Positions 10,340-21,867 of a DNA stretch of 64,000 bases are shown here, in pieces. Numbering within the stretch: the first letter of the stretch is position 1; each line of letters starts with the position of its first letter. The DNA is from Diphasiastrum complanatum (taxonomy: Eukaryota > Streptophyta > Lycopodiopsida > Lycopodiales > Lycopodiaceae). Below the pieces are notes generated by a model that searched no databases, was not told where the DNA came from, and worked only from the letters and a program-made list of their open reading frames with translations. The position numbers and the translations under genes were made by a program. Location: the NCBI GenBank assembly GCA_029204225.1, contig CM055109.1, forward strand, positions 20,828,349 to 20,892,348, in the 5' to 3' direction.

Positions 10340-11850
10340 ATTCAAGATAGCAGAGAAATTCTTGTGTGCTTCTTGATTTAACCCTTTTGTATATATATCA
10401 GCTGTCATGTATTGGGTTCTACAAAACTTCAGACTTATCTCTTTGTTGAGTATCTTGCTCTTGATATAGTGGTACTTAATCTTGATGTGCTTGCTCCTAG
10501 AATGCAATCTAGGATTGATCGATAATGCAATAGCACTCTGATTGTCGCACTAAATCATTGTTGGAGCTTATTGTCTAAGACCATATCAGACAATAAATTC
10601 CTCAACCCAATTGCCTCTTTGGTAGCTTGAGAGACTGCAATGTATTCTGATTCTGTAGATGACATTGCGATGAAGGTTTATTTTCAACTGTTCCAAGATA
10701 TTAGACCATTGTTGACGAACAGGAAGACATATCTAGAAGTCGATTTTCTAGTGTCGACATCGCTTGCCCAATTTGCATCTGTATATCCATGAGGAGTATC
10801 AATATCAGATGGATCTCCATCATCGTAGCAGATACATAGGTCAATGGTGGCTCATACATATCCGATTACTCTGATAAGATCTTTCTAGTGGATCATGTCA
10901 GGATTGGCCATGTTCTGACTCAAGGAACTGATGGCGTATGCAAGATCTGGCCTGGTCGAGATCATTGCATACATCAGAAATCCGATAATAGATTGAAATG
11001 GATACCCCTGCATTTCCCCCTTCTCCTCATTAGTCTGAGGGCATTGCTCTTTGGATAACTTAAGATCTGGATCCATGGGATTATGTACAGAGTTGCAATT
11101 CATGAAATTGAATTTTGTCAGCAAATTATAAAAGTACATCTGCTGAGTAATGTAGAGAAGTCTTATGTTTCTGTTTCTGTGGATTTTAATCCCGAGACAA
11201 TAATGTGCTTCTCCCAGATCTGTCATCTCAAATTCTTGGCATACCATCCTCTTAGTATCTTTTGTCAGAGCAATATTGTTGCCGACGAACAGCAACGTAT
11301 CATCCACGTAGAATGTGATGATGACAAAGTATTGATTACTAGCTTTGAAATATACATTACAGTCTGCAGAGCTAGGTTTAAAACCATGATTAATCAAAAA
11401 CGTGTTGATGCGATGGAACCATGCTCTGGATGATTGTTTCAAACCGTACAAAGTTTTGTGGAGTTTGTGTACCTGGCCTTCTCGACCATTGAGGATATAA
11501 CCTTTTGGTTGGATCATATAGATGTCCTCCTCAATAACTCCGTTGAGGAATGTCGTTTGTACATCCATATGGTGTACCTCAAGATTTGTTGCAACAGCAT
11601 ATGAAACTAGTAGTCGAATAGAAGTGTGTTTGACGACTGGGCTGAAGGTCCAAGATAGTTGATATTGGGGATCTATGAGAATCCTCTTTCCACGAGTTGA
11701 AATTTCCTTCTGCTAATACTGCCATCTGCATTATATTTGATCTTAAAGATCCATTTTTAGTCGATTACCTTCTTGTCTGCTGGCAGCTTGGTGACATCAG
11801 TCCATGTGTTGTTTCTTAGTAGTGAATTGTACTCTTTGTCCATTGCTTCT
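10340..11850 (-). pseudogene. Copia B reverse transcriptase-RNase H
   Basis: A 227-codon open block (11568-10885) carries MDVQTTFLNGVIEEDIYMIQ, LYGLKQSSRAWFHRIN, the catalytic FYVDDTLLF and MYAMISTRPDLAYAISSLSQ. Upstream RT is frameshifted around 11600-11850. RNase H follows in broken frames (TDANWASDVDTRKS, then the C-terminal MTADIYTKGLN at about 10400). The YVDD motif is intact, but stops and shifts before and after it make the chain non-functional. Confidence 0.88.
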
Positions 11851-12299
11851 TTCCAGAGACCTCAACTATGGTTGGCTCATAAATAGAACAATGAGCAAAC
11901 TCATTAGTGTATCGGACAGGCTGAGTTCGAATTCTTGTTGATCTTCTTGTTGAAATGTCTGGCTTCGAAATTTTGACTTTGTGTTGGCTGAGTTGGCTGC
12001 TCCTGAGTTGCAGCTTATTCTTCTTCTTTTGGATCTGACTGTATTGGGTGACTACATGAAAAAATAGTAATTGTCTTCTGAGAAGAGTCAGTTGTCGAGG
12101 CAGAAATTGTAAATTGCATCTGGCCCTTGTCCTTCAAATCAATAAACTAATCTTTTATGAAAGTCACATCCATGTTAGTAAAACTTTACAAGTGCCTATA
12201 TCATACAATCTATACATTCCATCAGAATGGCAATAGCCAACAAAAATAGTCTTGAATGAATGCTCATCTAATCTTGTTCTATTGTTCTTTGGGACATGA

Positions 12300-12934
12300 G
12301 CATAAGTAATGCATCCAAATACTCTCAAATGTATGGAAGGTTTGAATCTTGTCCAAACTTCATAAGGAGTTTTGTTGTCGGGGAGGCCTTTAGTTATACA
12401 TCAATTTTACACGTAGGTTGTTGTTGAAACAGCATATTACCAGAATGATTTGGGCAACGAAGCATGAGTTATCATGCATTTGGCAAACTCGACTAAGGTT
12501 ATGTTCTTCCTTTTTGGCAGTCCATTCGACTATGGAGAATAGGAAGCAGCAAATTGTTGCTCAATGCCGTTAGCTGAGCAATAATCCTTGAATTCATCTG
12601 ATATGTATTCGTCGTCGTTGTCGCTCCTAAGAGCTTTGATCTTCTTGCATGTCTCCAACTCAACATTTTCTTTGTATCTTTTGAAGAACTAGAAGGCTTC
12701 ATATTTGTGTTTCAAAAAACATACAGCGGTCCTTTTGGAATAGTCATCTAAGAATGTAATAAAGAATTTAGCACCAAGCAGTGATGGTGTTTGCATTGGG
12801 CCACATATATTTGTATGTACAATATCTAGCAGATCTTTAGAAATGTGTTCTTGATTTGACTTAAATGGCCTTCTTGCATGCTTTCCTATGATACAACTTT
12901 GGCAGACAGGAGGGTCGATAATATAGGATGCCAA
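12300..12934 (-). pseudogene. Copia B integrase core, broken
   Basis: The frame 12934-12689 gives CQSCIIGKHARRPFKSNQ, LLDIVHTNICGPMQTPSL and ITFLDDYSKRTAV. These are the last zinc-binding cysteines and the first catalytic Asp region of copia integrase. It shifts into 12702-12499 (ALRSDNDDEY, ANGIEQQFAASYSP), where the second Asp and the S-P-x-x-N-G region are read through stops, then into FGCITYAHVPKN. Confidence 0.82.
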
Positions 12935-12936
12935 TT

Positions 12937-13166
12937 CTCAACCAATTGCTTTTGATCTCATTTACATGCACTTAAAGCAATTAATCACCATGCACTAGCT
13001 CCATAAGTCCTAATTAGAGCATCCGAGCCCTCACAAGGTTATTAGTTACATTTCTAGCCTAGTCCAGAATGACGTGTACTCGTACACTACTGGAGTATCG
13101 AACATCCAAGTCTAGGATTATGTAAATCCTATGTACAGGACGTGGACATAACATTCTTCCCCCCTT
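12937..13166 (-). repeat. Gypsy-type LTR scrap with polypurine tract
   Basis: The minus strand has AAGGGGGGAAGAA (13154-13166) directly followed by TGTTATGTCCACGTCC (from 13153), the usual Ty3/gypsy polypurine-tract and 3' LTR junction. About 217 bp of LTR remain before copia B begins. No gypsy coding sequence lies upstream (to the right). Confidence 0.55.
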
Positions 13167-13700
13167 AAACAAGTTCTGTTATTAGAACAGACAAGAAGTT
13201 CAGAAACCAATCCTTTAACTTTCACATTTACCCATAAAATCATTACCCTTAGTCTAACTTCAAATATCAAATGAGTACTTACGAGAGTAGGCCTTTGACA
13301 TGGTCAAATCCCTTGTTTCTTGCGCTCCTACGTGATCATGGAGGAGCGTGAGAGTGATCATGCATGAGCACAAAAATAGGGGTTTTGACTAGATCAAATG
13401 GGTCCACTCTCGCGCTCCTCCATGACATTCTCTTTAATGATTTTCTAAGTAGTTTATCTGTAGAAGCAATTAGCTGATTCCAATCATAATGAGCAAATAG
13501 AAAACAACACCAATTGTGAAACACGTAATTGCAAAGAGACTTTTTATTCATTGAGCTTTTGGTACATAATATCATTCCTCTTACTTGAGTAGTGAAGGTT
13601 TTAAAATTTTTAATGCAAGAATATGAGCATCAGACTCTTGGAAAAATGGGCCAGTGGCCGCTCCAATAGCCTAGACTCGAATTATGAGCTCAGATAATTT
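13167..13700. other. Non-coding stretch with foldback sequence
   Basis: Around 13323-13348 an imperfect palindrome (CGCTCCTACGTGATCATGG, then AGGAGCG) occurs. GAGGAGCGTGAGAGTG near 13341 is mirrored by CACTCTCGCGCTCCTCC near 13413. No gene recognised. Confidence 0.5.
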
Positions 13701-14168
13701 ACAATTGCGCTTCTTAAAACATGGTATGTCTTATTGTATCCTTTTGTTAGCTCCACATGTGCAATATGTTTGGACAATGATTTGCACTTAAGCATCTCCT
13801 CATCTCCATTAGAACTATCTTTTGCTAATGCAATACATGTACTACTCCAGCAAGTGTCCAATGTAGTGCGCCAAGGAAGCATCTTTGGAGTCACTCTCTC
13901 TGGCTTTTCTCACTCCCTTAGCTCTAGCTGCATAAGCATCGATTTCAATGGCATCTTGTCTCCCCTCATCACCTTTTGTAGTGTCACTCAGGTTAATGCT
14001 TTTTTGTTGTCCTTCCAGTTGAGTGAAATCATACTCTTTTGGATCGGGGAGACTCACCTTAGGAGGGGGACCGACGTTTCGGAGCTTTGTCAGGATTTTT
14101 GCCAATGTCACTTCGCATGTGGCGTCCTCCTTTGTCGGATACAACTTCTTGAAGGTATCATCAATCAT
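13682..14168 (-). CDS. Unrecognised ORF, probably frameshifted
   Basis: Frame 14168-13842 (108 codons: MIDDTFKKLYPTKEDATCEV, KILTKLRNVGPPPKVSLP, AYAARAKGVRKARE) ends near SLAHYIGHLLE. A second frame, 13894-13682, continues with CIALAKDSSNGDEEMLKCKS and HIAHVELTKGYNKTYHVL. The change of frame near 13850-13870 suggests either one broken gene or an intron. It does not resemble gag or pol. It lies between retrotransposon scraps. No family recognised; it may be a host exon or an accessory element frame. Confidence 0.3.
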
Positions 14169-14430
14169 TGTGTGATCGTATGTATTGGCTCCATTCTACA
14201 ATTTTAGTAGCACATGATTGGAGAGAGGCTCCTAATTTGTAACAATCTATTATTTGCCTCACTAGTTTGTTGAGACGACTCGAAAAAAAAAAATTTACTG
14301 CAAGGAGAGTGCTCTTTCTTCTTCTTCATTTATTGGCTGCTCATTTTCAACCTCGTTCATTTCATAGCATAAAGTGGCCTCCTATGAATCGGTAGTCATT
14401 GGAACAATTGTATGTTAAAAAAGCAAGAAT

Positions 14431-14470
14431 AAAATGTCAATTAGTCGATTAGTAGGAGAATAATCCAATA
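14431..14470 (-). repeat. 40-bp stub of a copia A-family LTR in opposite orientation
   Basis: The segment matches about 37 of 40 bases of the outermost end of the A2 LTR (25634-25673), including AGGAGAATAATCCA. It lies 195 bp outside copy A1, inverted relative to it. Confidence 0.6.
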
Positions 14471-14664
14471 TAGAGGTGCCCACTAATCAGATACATGAGA
14501 ACTATAAAAAGAAAGTGTCTAGATTGGGGTTCAATGAAATTTACATAGAGTTCATCCCACATGTGTGCAGTCAAATTCGAAATACACATGTTGAATATTT
14601 ATTCGTTTAAAAAAAATGCATGGACAAGTGGCATGATGTTATTCTTTTAATTCTGACACATCAG

Positions 14665-15546
14665 CATAATCGCTCACAGGTGGATTGGACTTATAAACGT
14701 TCGGGCATCTTGTCGGGTGAAAGACAGTTTATTGTTCGCCTTAATTGAAGCTATAGAATTTCCGGGAAGATTCAACTGGACGGATGCTAGCTCACTTTGG
14801 ATGGATGCCAAATCACTATCCATTATGATTGACGACCTAATTAGTTGTCCTACTATTGGACATTGTCGCATTTTCTTAGTATAAATAGTTGTTCATATTC
14901 CTACAGTTTTAAGTTTTTGATCGATAGATCAGCAAGTATTGAATAGTTAGCTCTCTCTCTCTCTCAAGCATGCGAGCTTGAACACTCCTGAGCATTCTAG
15001 CTCACTTCTTAGAGTTCTTTAGAGATTGCTACAGCGCTTACTACTTATCAGCATTGCGCTTGATTCATACTTTCATTTTAGCCGCTCATAGATAGCTTAG
15101 AGTACGCGACTTCGATCCGAACCTTGTTGTACTCATTTACTTCTATTTTGTTTTCAAACTGAATCAAGACTATCTTCTTATTACGTTAGGGTTTGTCTCA
15201 TAGTGTATGCGTTTTTGTAGTTCTTCGCGACTAATTATTTGTCTGATAATTCAATGCATTAATGTTCGGTTATGTAATCATTGTAGTACTGATGATTTCA
15301 AAGTTAGTTACCATAAGATCGAACGTGATTTCTATCACTATTGTTTTGTTTGAAATGATAGGCGTAGTCATGCATAAAGAAAGAGGAAGATAGTTTATTC
15401 CGCTGTGCACGATAAGTTTTCTTTCTTGTCGTTCAAATTCTTTTTATTCGAATCTTATTCGACATGATAAGTTTTCTTTCTTGACGTTCAAATTCTTTTT
15501 ATTCGAATCTTATTCGACCTTATCTTTCACACACCTCTTTCCAACA
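14665..15546 (+). repeat. 5' LTR of copia A1
   Basis: Matches the reverse complement of the A2 LTR from the ATCGCTCACA segment to the final CTCTTTCCAACA. It is followed at once by the primer-binding site. The first 200 bp or so expected from A2 are replaced. It carries a short CT tract (14951-14965) where A2 has about 169 bp of GA. A direct duplication occurs near its end (ATAAGTTTTCTTTCTTG at 15411 and 15468). Confidence 0.8.
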
Positions 15547-15556
15547 TGGTATCAGA
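15547..15556 (+). other. Primer-binding site of copia A1
   Basis: TGGTATCAGA directly after the LTR end CCAACA, matching the initiator tRNA-Met complement for ten bases, then diverging (ACATTG). Confidence 0.8.
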
Positions 15557-15801
15557 ACATTGATTCATCTAATCTAGAAACTCTCCAAGGAATTCTTATT
15601 TCCAAAGAAGCTAGACAAAGCTATAAACTCTCTAGGATGAACAAACTCGATCAGAGCGCAAGCTCTTATACTTGATATCTTTTGCGATATCAAATTATTC
15701 TTCAATTCGAATCAATTTGTTTCAGTATCAGAGAACTGATTTCCACAACACTGTATCTTTCTCTTAACGACAATTGAATTATTGACAGTCTACAGTTCCA
15801 G

Positions 15802-16040
15802 ATGGATTCTCAAAGTAAAGCCGGCTTTATCGCAAACAAGCTGAATGGATCCAGTAAAGCCGGCTTTATCGCAAACAAGTTGAATGGATCCAATTATCAT
15901 CTATGAAAATTCAAGATGAAGACCTTGCTAATCGCCAACGAGTTGTAGGATGTTGTTACAGGTATCGAAGTGAAGTCTGAAGACGACATAGATGACTCAA
16001 AATGGAAGTTGAAGGATGGTAAAGCTTTCGCGCTTATTAG
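15802..16040 (+). pseudogene. Copia A1 gag N-terminus with 39-bp duplication
   Basis: Starts MDSQSKAGFIANKLNGS. A 39-bp unit (15814-15852) is repeated at 15853-15891 with one mismatch, so SKAGFIANKLNGS is read twice in frame. Then NYHL-stop-KFKMKTLLIANEL follows (Trp codon changed to TGA), with another stop before DVVTGIEVKSEDD. Similarity to A2 gag ends near GKAFALI at about 16040. Confidence 0.82.
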
Positions 16041-16386
16041 CAAACGATCACCTGCTAAACAAACGACCAACGATTGTTCAAACGACTACGAACAGGCTAC
16101 GGCCACGGCCTACATCCTTTCACTACGACGCATACGGAGGATACATTACTCTGTACTTCTTCTCCTTCACGATGCTCCAATAACGGATCTATGGTCTTGT
16201 TTAAACGGTTGTTAATCATCTTGTAAACTATAATTACAATAAATCCAAAGACTCTGACATCTATATATATGTATCTGAGCGAAGAGAAGGAGTGATAGGT
16301 GTTGTTGAGAAAAACAATCTATAGATGCAAAGAGCGATCAAATGACCAAAAGGTCTTGAGTAGCTAACTCCATAGAGTTAGTGATT

Positions 16387-16495
<109 letters not shown>

Positions 16496-16570
16496 AAAAC
16501 TGTAGCTATTGTTTTGAGTCTATAATTAGGAGCACGCGCTTATCAGTGCTATTGTATTGTGTTCCGATTC

Positions 16571-16574
<4 letters not shown>

Positions 16575-16619
<45 letters not shown>
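16575..16619. repeat. (TA)22 microsatellite
   Basis: Uninterrupted TA repeat. It generates the apparent YIYIYI peptide frame here, which is not a gene. Confidence 0.98.
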
Positions 16620-16622
<3 letters not shown>

Positions 16623-16994
16623 TTTGCTACTGTTCAATCTTTACGTTCTTGTTGAATGCATTTGTCACTCACTCTCTTACACACAAACACGATTATTAGA
16701 AGTAGAGGATCTCATGGCTGTCCAAGACGCCTAATGTTTCACAATCCTTTTGTTATGGCAGTTTAAAACTCCTTTTCTGATAACCTAAAAGAACAAGCTC
16801 TTAACTCCGTTCTCCAAGCAATCCATGTTCTTGAAATTGCAGTTATTATTGTGTTCATAGCCTTCATTGTTTTTCTTATTGTTGGTAGAGACATCATTTA
16901 CATCATAATCGCCTCTCGTGTTCTACTTCTGCCATGGCTCTGTTGCAGTCGCAACCAATCGTAGACCAAGCAGACCACCATCATACACCAACAG

Positions 16995-19040
16995 TTTGAC
17001 AGGTACCAAACCTTCTTTATCATATTTAAAAGTTTTTGGATGTACTGATTATGTGCAAATTCCTCATGATCTCAAAAAGAAGCTCGACTTCCAGAGTATT
17101 AAATGTATTTTCATCAACTACACTACTTCAAATCAAGCCTACAAGTTGTTTGATCCCATCGAGTCAAAGATATTCACTAGCCGAGATGTCATCTTCATTG
17201 AAAATTAGTTTATTTTTCTCAAGGGAAAAGGCAAAGCTCATGTAGCCGACTTGTCTGACTTGTCCGACATATTGAACTTCGAGGTTCCTCAGTCGACTAT
17301 TCCCATTGAAGGTCCAAGCTCATCTACTTTCGATGAACAACATATTAACGACAAATCCGAAAAAGATGATGTCGTAGTTCAACAACTACGTAATGATGAA
17401 AATAATCAAGTTCCTCCATTTTCCAGAAGATCACCAAGGACTAGCAGACCACCTGTGAGGTATATTGATGAGTATGCAGCCTATCTTGTTCAGGAGCCGA
17501 CGACTATCGAAGAGGCACCCAGTCAGCCCGATTATGATCTTTGGAAAGAAGCTATGGATAAAGAGTATTCATCTCAAGAACCAGACATGGACAATTGTCA
17601 AATTACTTGCTAGCAAAAATGTAGTTGATTGTAAATGGATTTTCAAATTCAAGTACAAAGTAGACAAAAGCATCGATAGAAGAAAAGCCCGACTTGTCGC
17701 CAGAGGATTTTCTCAGGTATACAACGTTGATTATACTGAGATCTTCAGTCTAGTAGTCAAGTATTCTTCTATTCAACTTTTGTTATCGTTTGCTGTTATA
17801 GCAGATTTGGAAATACATCAAATGGATGTATAGACAACATATCTTAATGGAATTATCGAAGAAGACATTTACATAGTGCAACTCGAAGGTTATATTATCG
17901 AAGGGTAAACACAATCATGTGTGTAAACTCCATAAAGCTCTTTATGGCTTGAAGCAATCTGCTCAAGCATGGTTTCAAAGGATCAATACTTTTCTTATTG
18001 ATCACGGTTACACACCAAGCTCTTCAGATTCTAATGTTTACTTCAAGACAATGCAACAATTTTTTTTATCATAATTACTTTATACGAGGACGAAACACTG
18101 CTCTTCGGCAACGATATCAATCTGATAAAAAAAGACAAGTCAATGTTATCTTCCGAATTCGACATGATCGATATGCGCGAAGCTCATTTCTGCCTTGGTA
18201 TTCAAATCCACAGAGACAAAGATCAAAAGTTGATTTACATTACTCGGCAGAAGTACATCTACAATATGTTAGTCAGATATAATCTGATTAATTGCAAGTT
18301 AGCTCTCTCACCAATGGAACCAGGTCTCAAATTGTCGAAGGACCAGTGTCCCCGAACAATCAAAGAGAAGGAACAGATGCGAGAGTATTCTTATCATTCG
18401 ATAATAGGATCTTTTATGTACGCAATGATCTATACTAGGCCAGACATAGCTTTTGCAATCATTTCATAAGTCAGTTTATGACTAACTCTGGTATAACACA
18501 TTGGAAGGCTCTTATCAGAGTCATGAGATATTTTTGAGCTACTATGGACTTTTGCATTTATTATGGAACAGTCGACAACGACAAACTCAATTTACTCAGT
18601 GGTTACATAGATGCAACTTAGGCAGGAGATGTAGACACTCGTAAATCTACTTCTGGTTTTATACAAAAATGGTCTTGTTTCCTGGAATAGTCGCAAGCAA
18701 TCTTCGATAGCTTGATCTTCTACAGAATCAGAGTATATCACAGCCTCACATGCCACTAAGGAAGTAGTTTGGTTGAGAAACTTACTTTCAGATATCAATA
18801 TGAATCAATATGCTCCGACATTATTATTTTGTGATAATCAAAGTGCTATTGTCTTATTAGCCAACCCTATATTTCATTCTAGGAGTAAGCACATCGAACT
18901 CAAGTATCACTATGTCAGAAGCAAAGTTCTCTACAAAGAAGTCAGATTGCAATACTATTGAACGCAAGATATGACATCAGATATTTTCACCAAAGTGTTA
19001 AGCTTGGATGCACACATAAAGTTTTGTGCATAACGAAGTT
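16995..19040 (+). pseudogene. Copia A1 integrase C-term, RT and RNase H
   Basis: Starts in the integrase C-terminal part (SLSYLKVFGCTDYVQIPH, FTSRDVIF). It passes the acidic linker and enters RT (NQTWTIVKLLASKNVVDCKW, ARLVARGFSQVYNVDYTEIF). Stops include one at 17831. The catalytic box reads LYEDETLLF, so YVDD has become YEDE and the enzyme is dead. Then REAHFCLGIQIHRDK and MYAMIYTRPDIAFAIIS follow, with RNase H in broken frames (ending ELKYHYVRSKVLYKE and DMTSDIFTKVL). At least three frame changes. Confidence 0.9.
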
Positions 19041-19081
19041 TAAAGGTCCAGGCATTCATGGATTCAGATTAAGGGGGAGTG

Positions 19082-19392
19082 TTGGATTTTTCTCCTACTA
19101 ATTGATTAATCGACATTTTAATCTTCGTCCAACTCATTATCCAGACCTACAGTTTTATTCATGTTTCTACACAGTCTGCAAAAGTACTCGGGAATCGCTC
19201 ACATGTGGATCCGACTTATAAATGTTCAAGCATGGTCCGACAAATATCTTGTCGGGTGAAAGACAGTTTATTGTTCACCTTAATTGAAGCTACAGAATTT
19301 CAATTATTTGACACGATAAGTTTTCTTCCTTGTCGTTCGAACTCTTTTTATTCGAATCTTATTCGACCTATCTTTCACACACGTCTTTCCAA
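19082..19392 (+). repeat. 3' LTR of copia A1, internally deleted
   Basis: Begins TGTTGGATTTTTCTCC after AAGGGGGAG and ends TCTTTCCAA. Compared with the 1138-bp A2 LTR it lacks the middle (after GAAGCTACAGAATTTC, rejoining at GACACGATAAGTTTTC), leaving 311 bp. The R/U5 centre with the microsatellite is gone. Confidence 0.82.
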
Positions 19393-20776
19393 AACTCTAG
19401 ATTCCGATAAGGTATCTATATTACTAGTTGCGCATAACAGGATTGATCAGCTTCCCAATCCAGTTCACGTAAAGTTTCGAGTCTCAGGCCACCCGGTATT
19501 GGCATGAGAACATCGATGAGAAGAAGCCATTGAATGAGAGAGATAAAAAAGTATCAAAGGTCAACGAAGCTTATGATTTTAAAGGCTCCATTCTATCATT
19601 TGGTACGTGAAATCACTAGAGAGAATCTAGACAGGTACGATTATTTTATAGTTTTAGTTATAATGGTCCTCCAAGAAGCTTATGAAGATTTTCAAGTTTA
19701 GTTTTTAAGGATTCCTTCCTGCTTGCCTTCCATGCAAGGCGTGTCACCATTATGCCTAAATATTTTCAACTTCTATCTAGATCAAGAGATAGATATTCTG
19801 GTCTTCATAGGGATGAGGCCTCTACGACTCGTCCACCTCAAATGGATTAAACAAACCTTTCCACACAGACGACTCACAAGAAAACATACCAAAGTGATCC
19901 CAACACTTCGAGACATTCACAGGGAAGAGAATATGTAGTAAAAGAAAAAAATAAAAATAAAAATGAAATTCTTGAATCTGATAGCTCGACAAGTACCGAT
20001 GCAGAGAACACATTTTACAAGAGGTCTCGAATAAGACTATCGATACTATATTTTCACCAATTTCTAATCATGATGTATTACAAATGTCCACATATATTGT
20101 AAATAAATTATATATTTTAGTACGTACTCCTTACGATCCTACTCAAAAAAAATTTGAATCTGATTACTATAATGAATATGCAAAAATTATTAACAAGAAG
20201 ATTGATGGACTCAATGGTTACTTTTCTCTAACTATTCCAAAAATTGATTATATATTACGATTTCATGATTTTGATTGTAACGTTTTTAAGAAGAAAAGAG
20301 AATATATAACAAATGTCATAATTGATGGTGGGCTGGTGTTACTGCAATACGCCATCAATCAAGATTCAAGAAAAGAAGTTTTCGTTGTCACTGTGGAACA
20401 AAATCTCATGCACAATGATGAAGTGTTGAATCTTTTGAAGAGGATTTTTGTACAATGCAGTCCAACTACAAAACTACTTGTGGTTCCTTATGCATCCAAG
20501 TAAGTATAATATTGAGCCTTATTTGCTATACTGCTAGCTATACTTTGGTAAGATGTCAAAAAAGTGATCAATAAAAAAATATTTGTTTTCCAAACTGCAA
20601 TAGAGTTTACATATAATCTCCATGGCCACTATTATGGTTGGGGTGGTGAAACCTGTATGCTTAAAAAATGAATTCTTGTGAAAATAGTCACAAAAGTTTT
20701 GATAAACAACTTCTTATAATTCTTGATGTATTGCCAACTTCAGCTAGATCTCAGACCAAGAATAATATCAATCAAG
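19393..20776. other. Spacer between copia A1 and A2
   Basis: AT-rich DNA between the converging ends of A1 and A2. Apart from the ORF at 20084-20503, only short open runs were seen, such as one at 19394-19507 containing SILLVAHNRIDQLPNPVHVK. Confidence 0.5.
20084..20503 (+). CDS. Unrecognised 139-codon ORF
   Basis: The frame MSTYIVNKLYILVRTPYDPT ... KLLVVPYASK is AT-rich, with charged and hydrophobic residues mixed as in a folded protein. Segments include DYYNEYAKIINKKIDGLNGY, DYILRFHDFDCNVFKKKREY and LLQYAINQDSRKEVFVVTVE. No signal peptide, no clear membrane segment, and no retrotransposon motif. The residue mix is not what a random frame gives, so it may be an exon or degraded gene exposed between two retrotransposons. 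No family recognised. Confidence 0.35.
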   Translation: MSTYIVNKLYILVRTPYDPTQKKFESDYYNEYAKIINKKIDGLNGYFSLTIPKIDYILRFHDFDCNVFKKKREYITNVIIDGGLVLLQYAINQDSRKEVFVVTVEQNLMHNDEVLNLLKRIFVQCSPTTKLLVVPYASK

Positions 20777-21858
20777 ATTTACGAGTGTCTACATCTTCTG
20801 CCCAACTGTGTAACCATTGAGTAAATTGAGTTTGTCGTTGTCGACTGCTCCATAACAAATACAAAATTCCTTAGTGGCTCGAAGATATCTCATGACTCTG
20901 ATAAGAGCCTTCCAATGTGTTATACTAGGGTTACTCATAAATTGAATTAGGGAACTGATTGCCAAAGCTATGTCTGGCCTGGTACAGATCATTCCGTACA
21001 TAAGAGATCCTATTATCGAATGATAAAGATACTCTCGCATATGTTTCTTCTCTTTGATTGTTCAGGAACACTGGTCCTCAACAATTTGAGACGTGGTTCC
21101 ATTGGTGAGAGAGCTAACTTGCAATTAATAAGATTATATCTGACTAGCATATTGTAGATGTACCTCTACCGAGTAATGTAAATCAGCTTTTGATTGTTGT
21201 CTCTGTGGATTTGAATACCAAGGCAGAAATGAGCTTCGTCAGATCGGTCATGTCGAATTCAAAAGATAGCATTAACTTGTCTTCTTTTATCAGATCGATA
21301 TTGTTGTCGAAGAGCAATGTGTTGTCCACATATAAAGTGCTTATGATAAAAGACTGTTGCACTGTCTTGAAGTAAACATTAGAATCTGAAGAGCTTTGTG
21401 TATAGCCATGATCAATAGGTAAAGTATTGATCCTTTGAAGCCATTCTCGACCAGATTGCTTTAAACCATAAAGTGCCTTATGGAGTTTACACACATGATT
21501 GTGTTTACCTTCGATAATATAATCTTCGGGTTGCACCATGTAAATGTCTTCTTCGGTAACTCCATTGAGATATGCTGCATGTACATCCATTTGATGTATT
21601 TTCAAATCTGTTGCAGCAGCAAACGATAACAAAAGTCAAATAGAAGAATGTTTGACTACTGGACTGAAGGTCTCAGTGTAATCGACGTTGTATACTTAAG
21701 AAAATCCTCTGGCGACAAGTCGGGCTTTTGTTGATGCCTTCGTCTACTTTGTACTTGACTTTGAAAATCCATTTACAATCAACTACATTTCTGCTAGCAG
21801 GTAATTCGACAATTGTCCATGTCTGGTTCTTGATAAGAGATGAATACTCTTTATCCAT
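20777..21858 (-). pseudogene. Copia A2 RT and start of RNase H
   Basis: Frame 21858-21673 has the RT start (WTIVELPASRNVVDCKWIFK). Frame 21632-21183 has DLKIHQMDVHAAYLNGVTEE and LYGLKQSGREWLQRI. The catalytic box is LYVDNTLLF, with the second catalytic Asp changed to Asn. Frame 21040-20789 continues with YHSIIGSLMYGMICTRPDIA up to RNase H, where the copy ends. Confidence 0.9.
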
Positions 21859-21867
21859 AGCTTCTTT

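Larger units (their letters stand above)
9347..12936 (-). mobile_element. Ty1/copia retrotransposon B, 5'-truncated
   Basis: Minus-strand order is integrase (12934-about 12300), linker, reverse transcriptase (about 11850-10885), RNase H (about 10880-10340), polypurine tract and 3' LTR. This is the Ty1/copia order with integrase before RT. Gag, protease and the integrase zinc-finger start are missing. The break at about 12936 adjoins a different, gypsy-type LTR scrap. Related to copies A1 and A2: shared KALRS(D/E)N and SIIGFLMYAMISTRPDLA-type segments. Confidence 0.88.
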
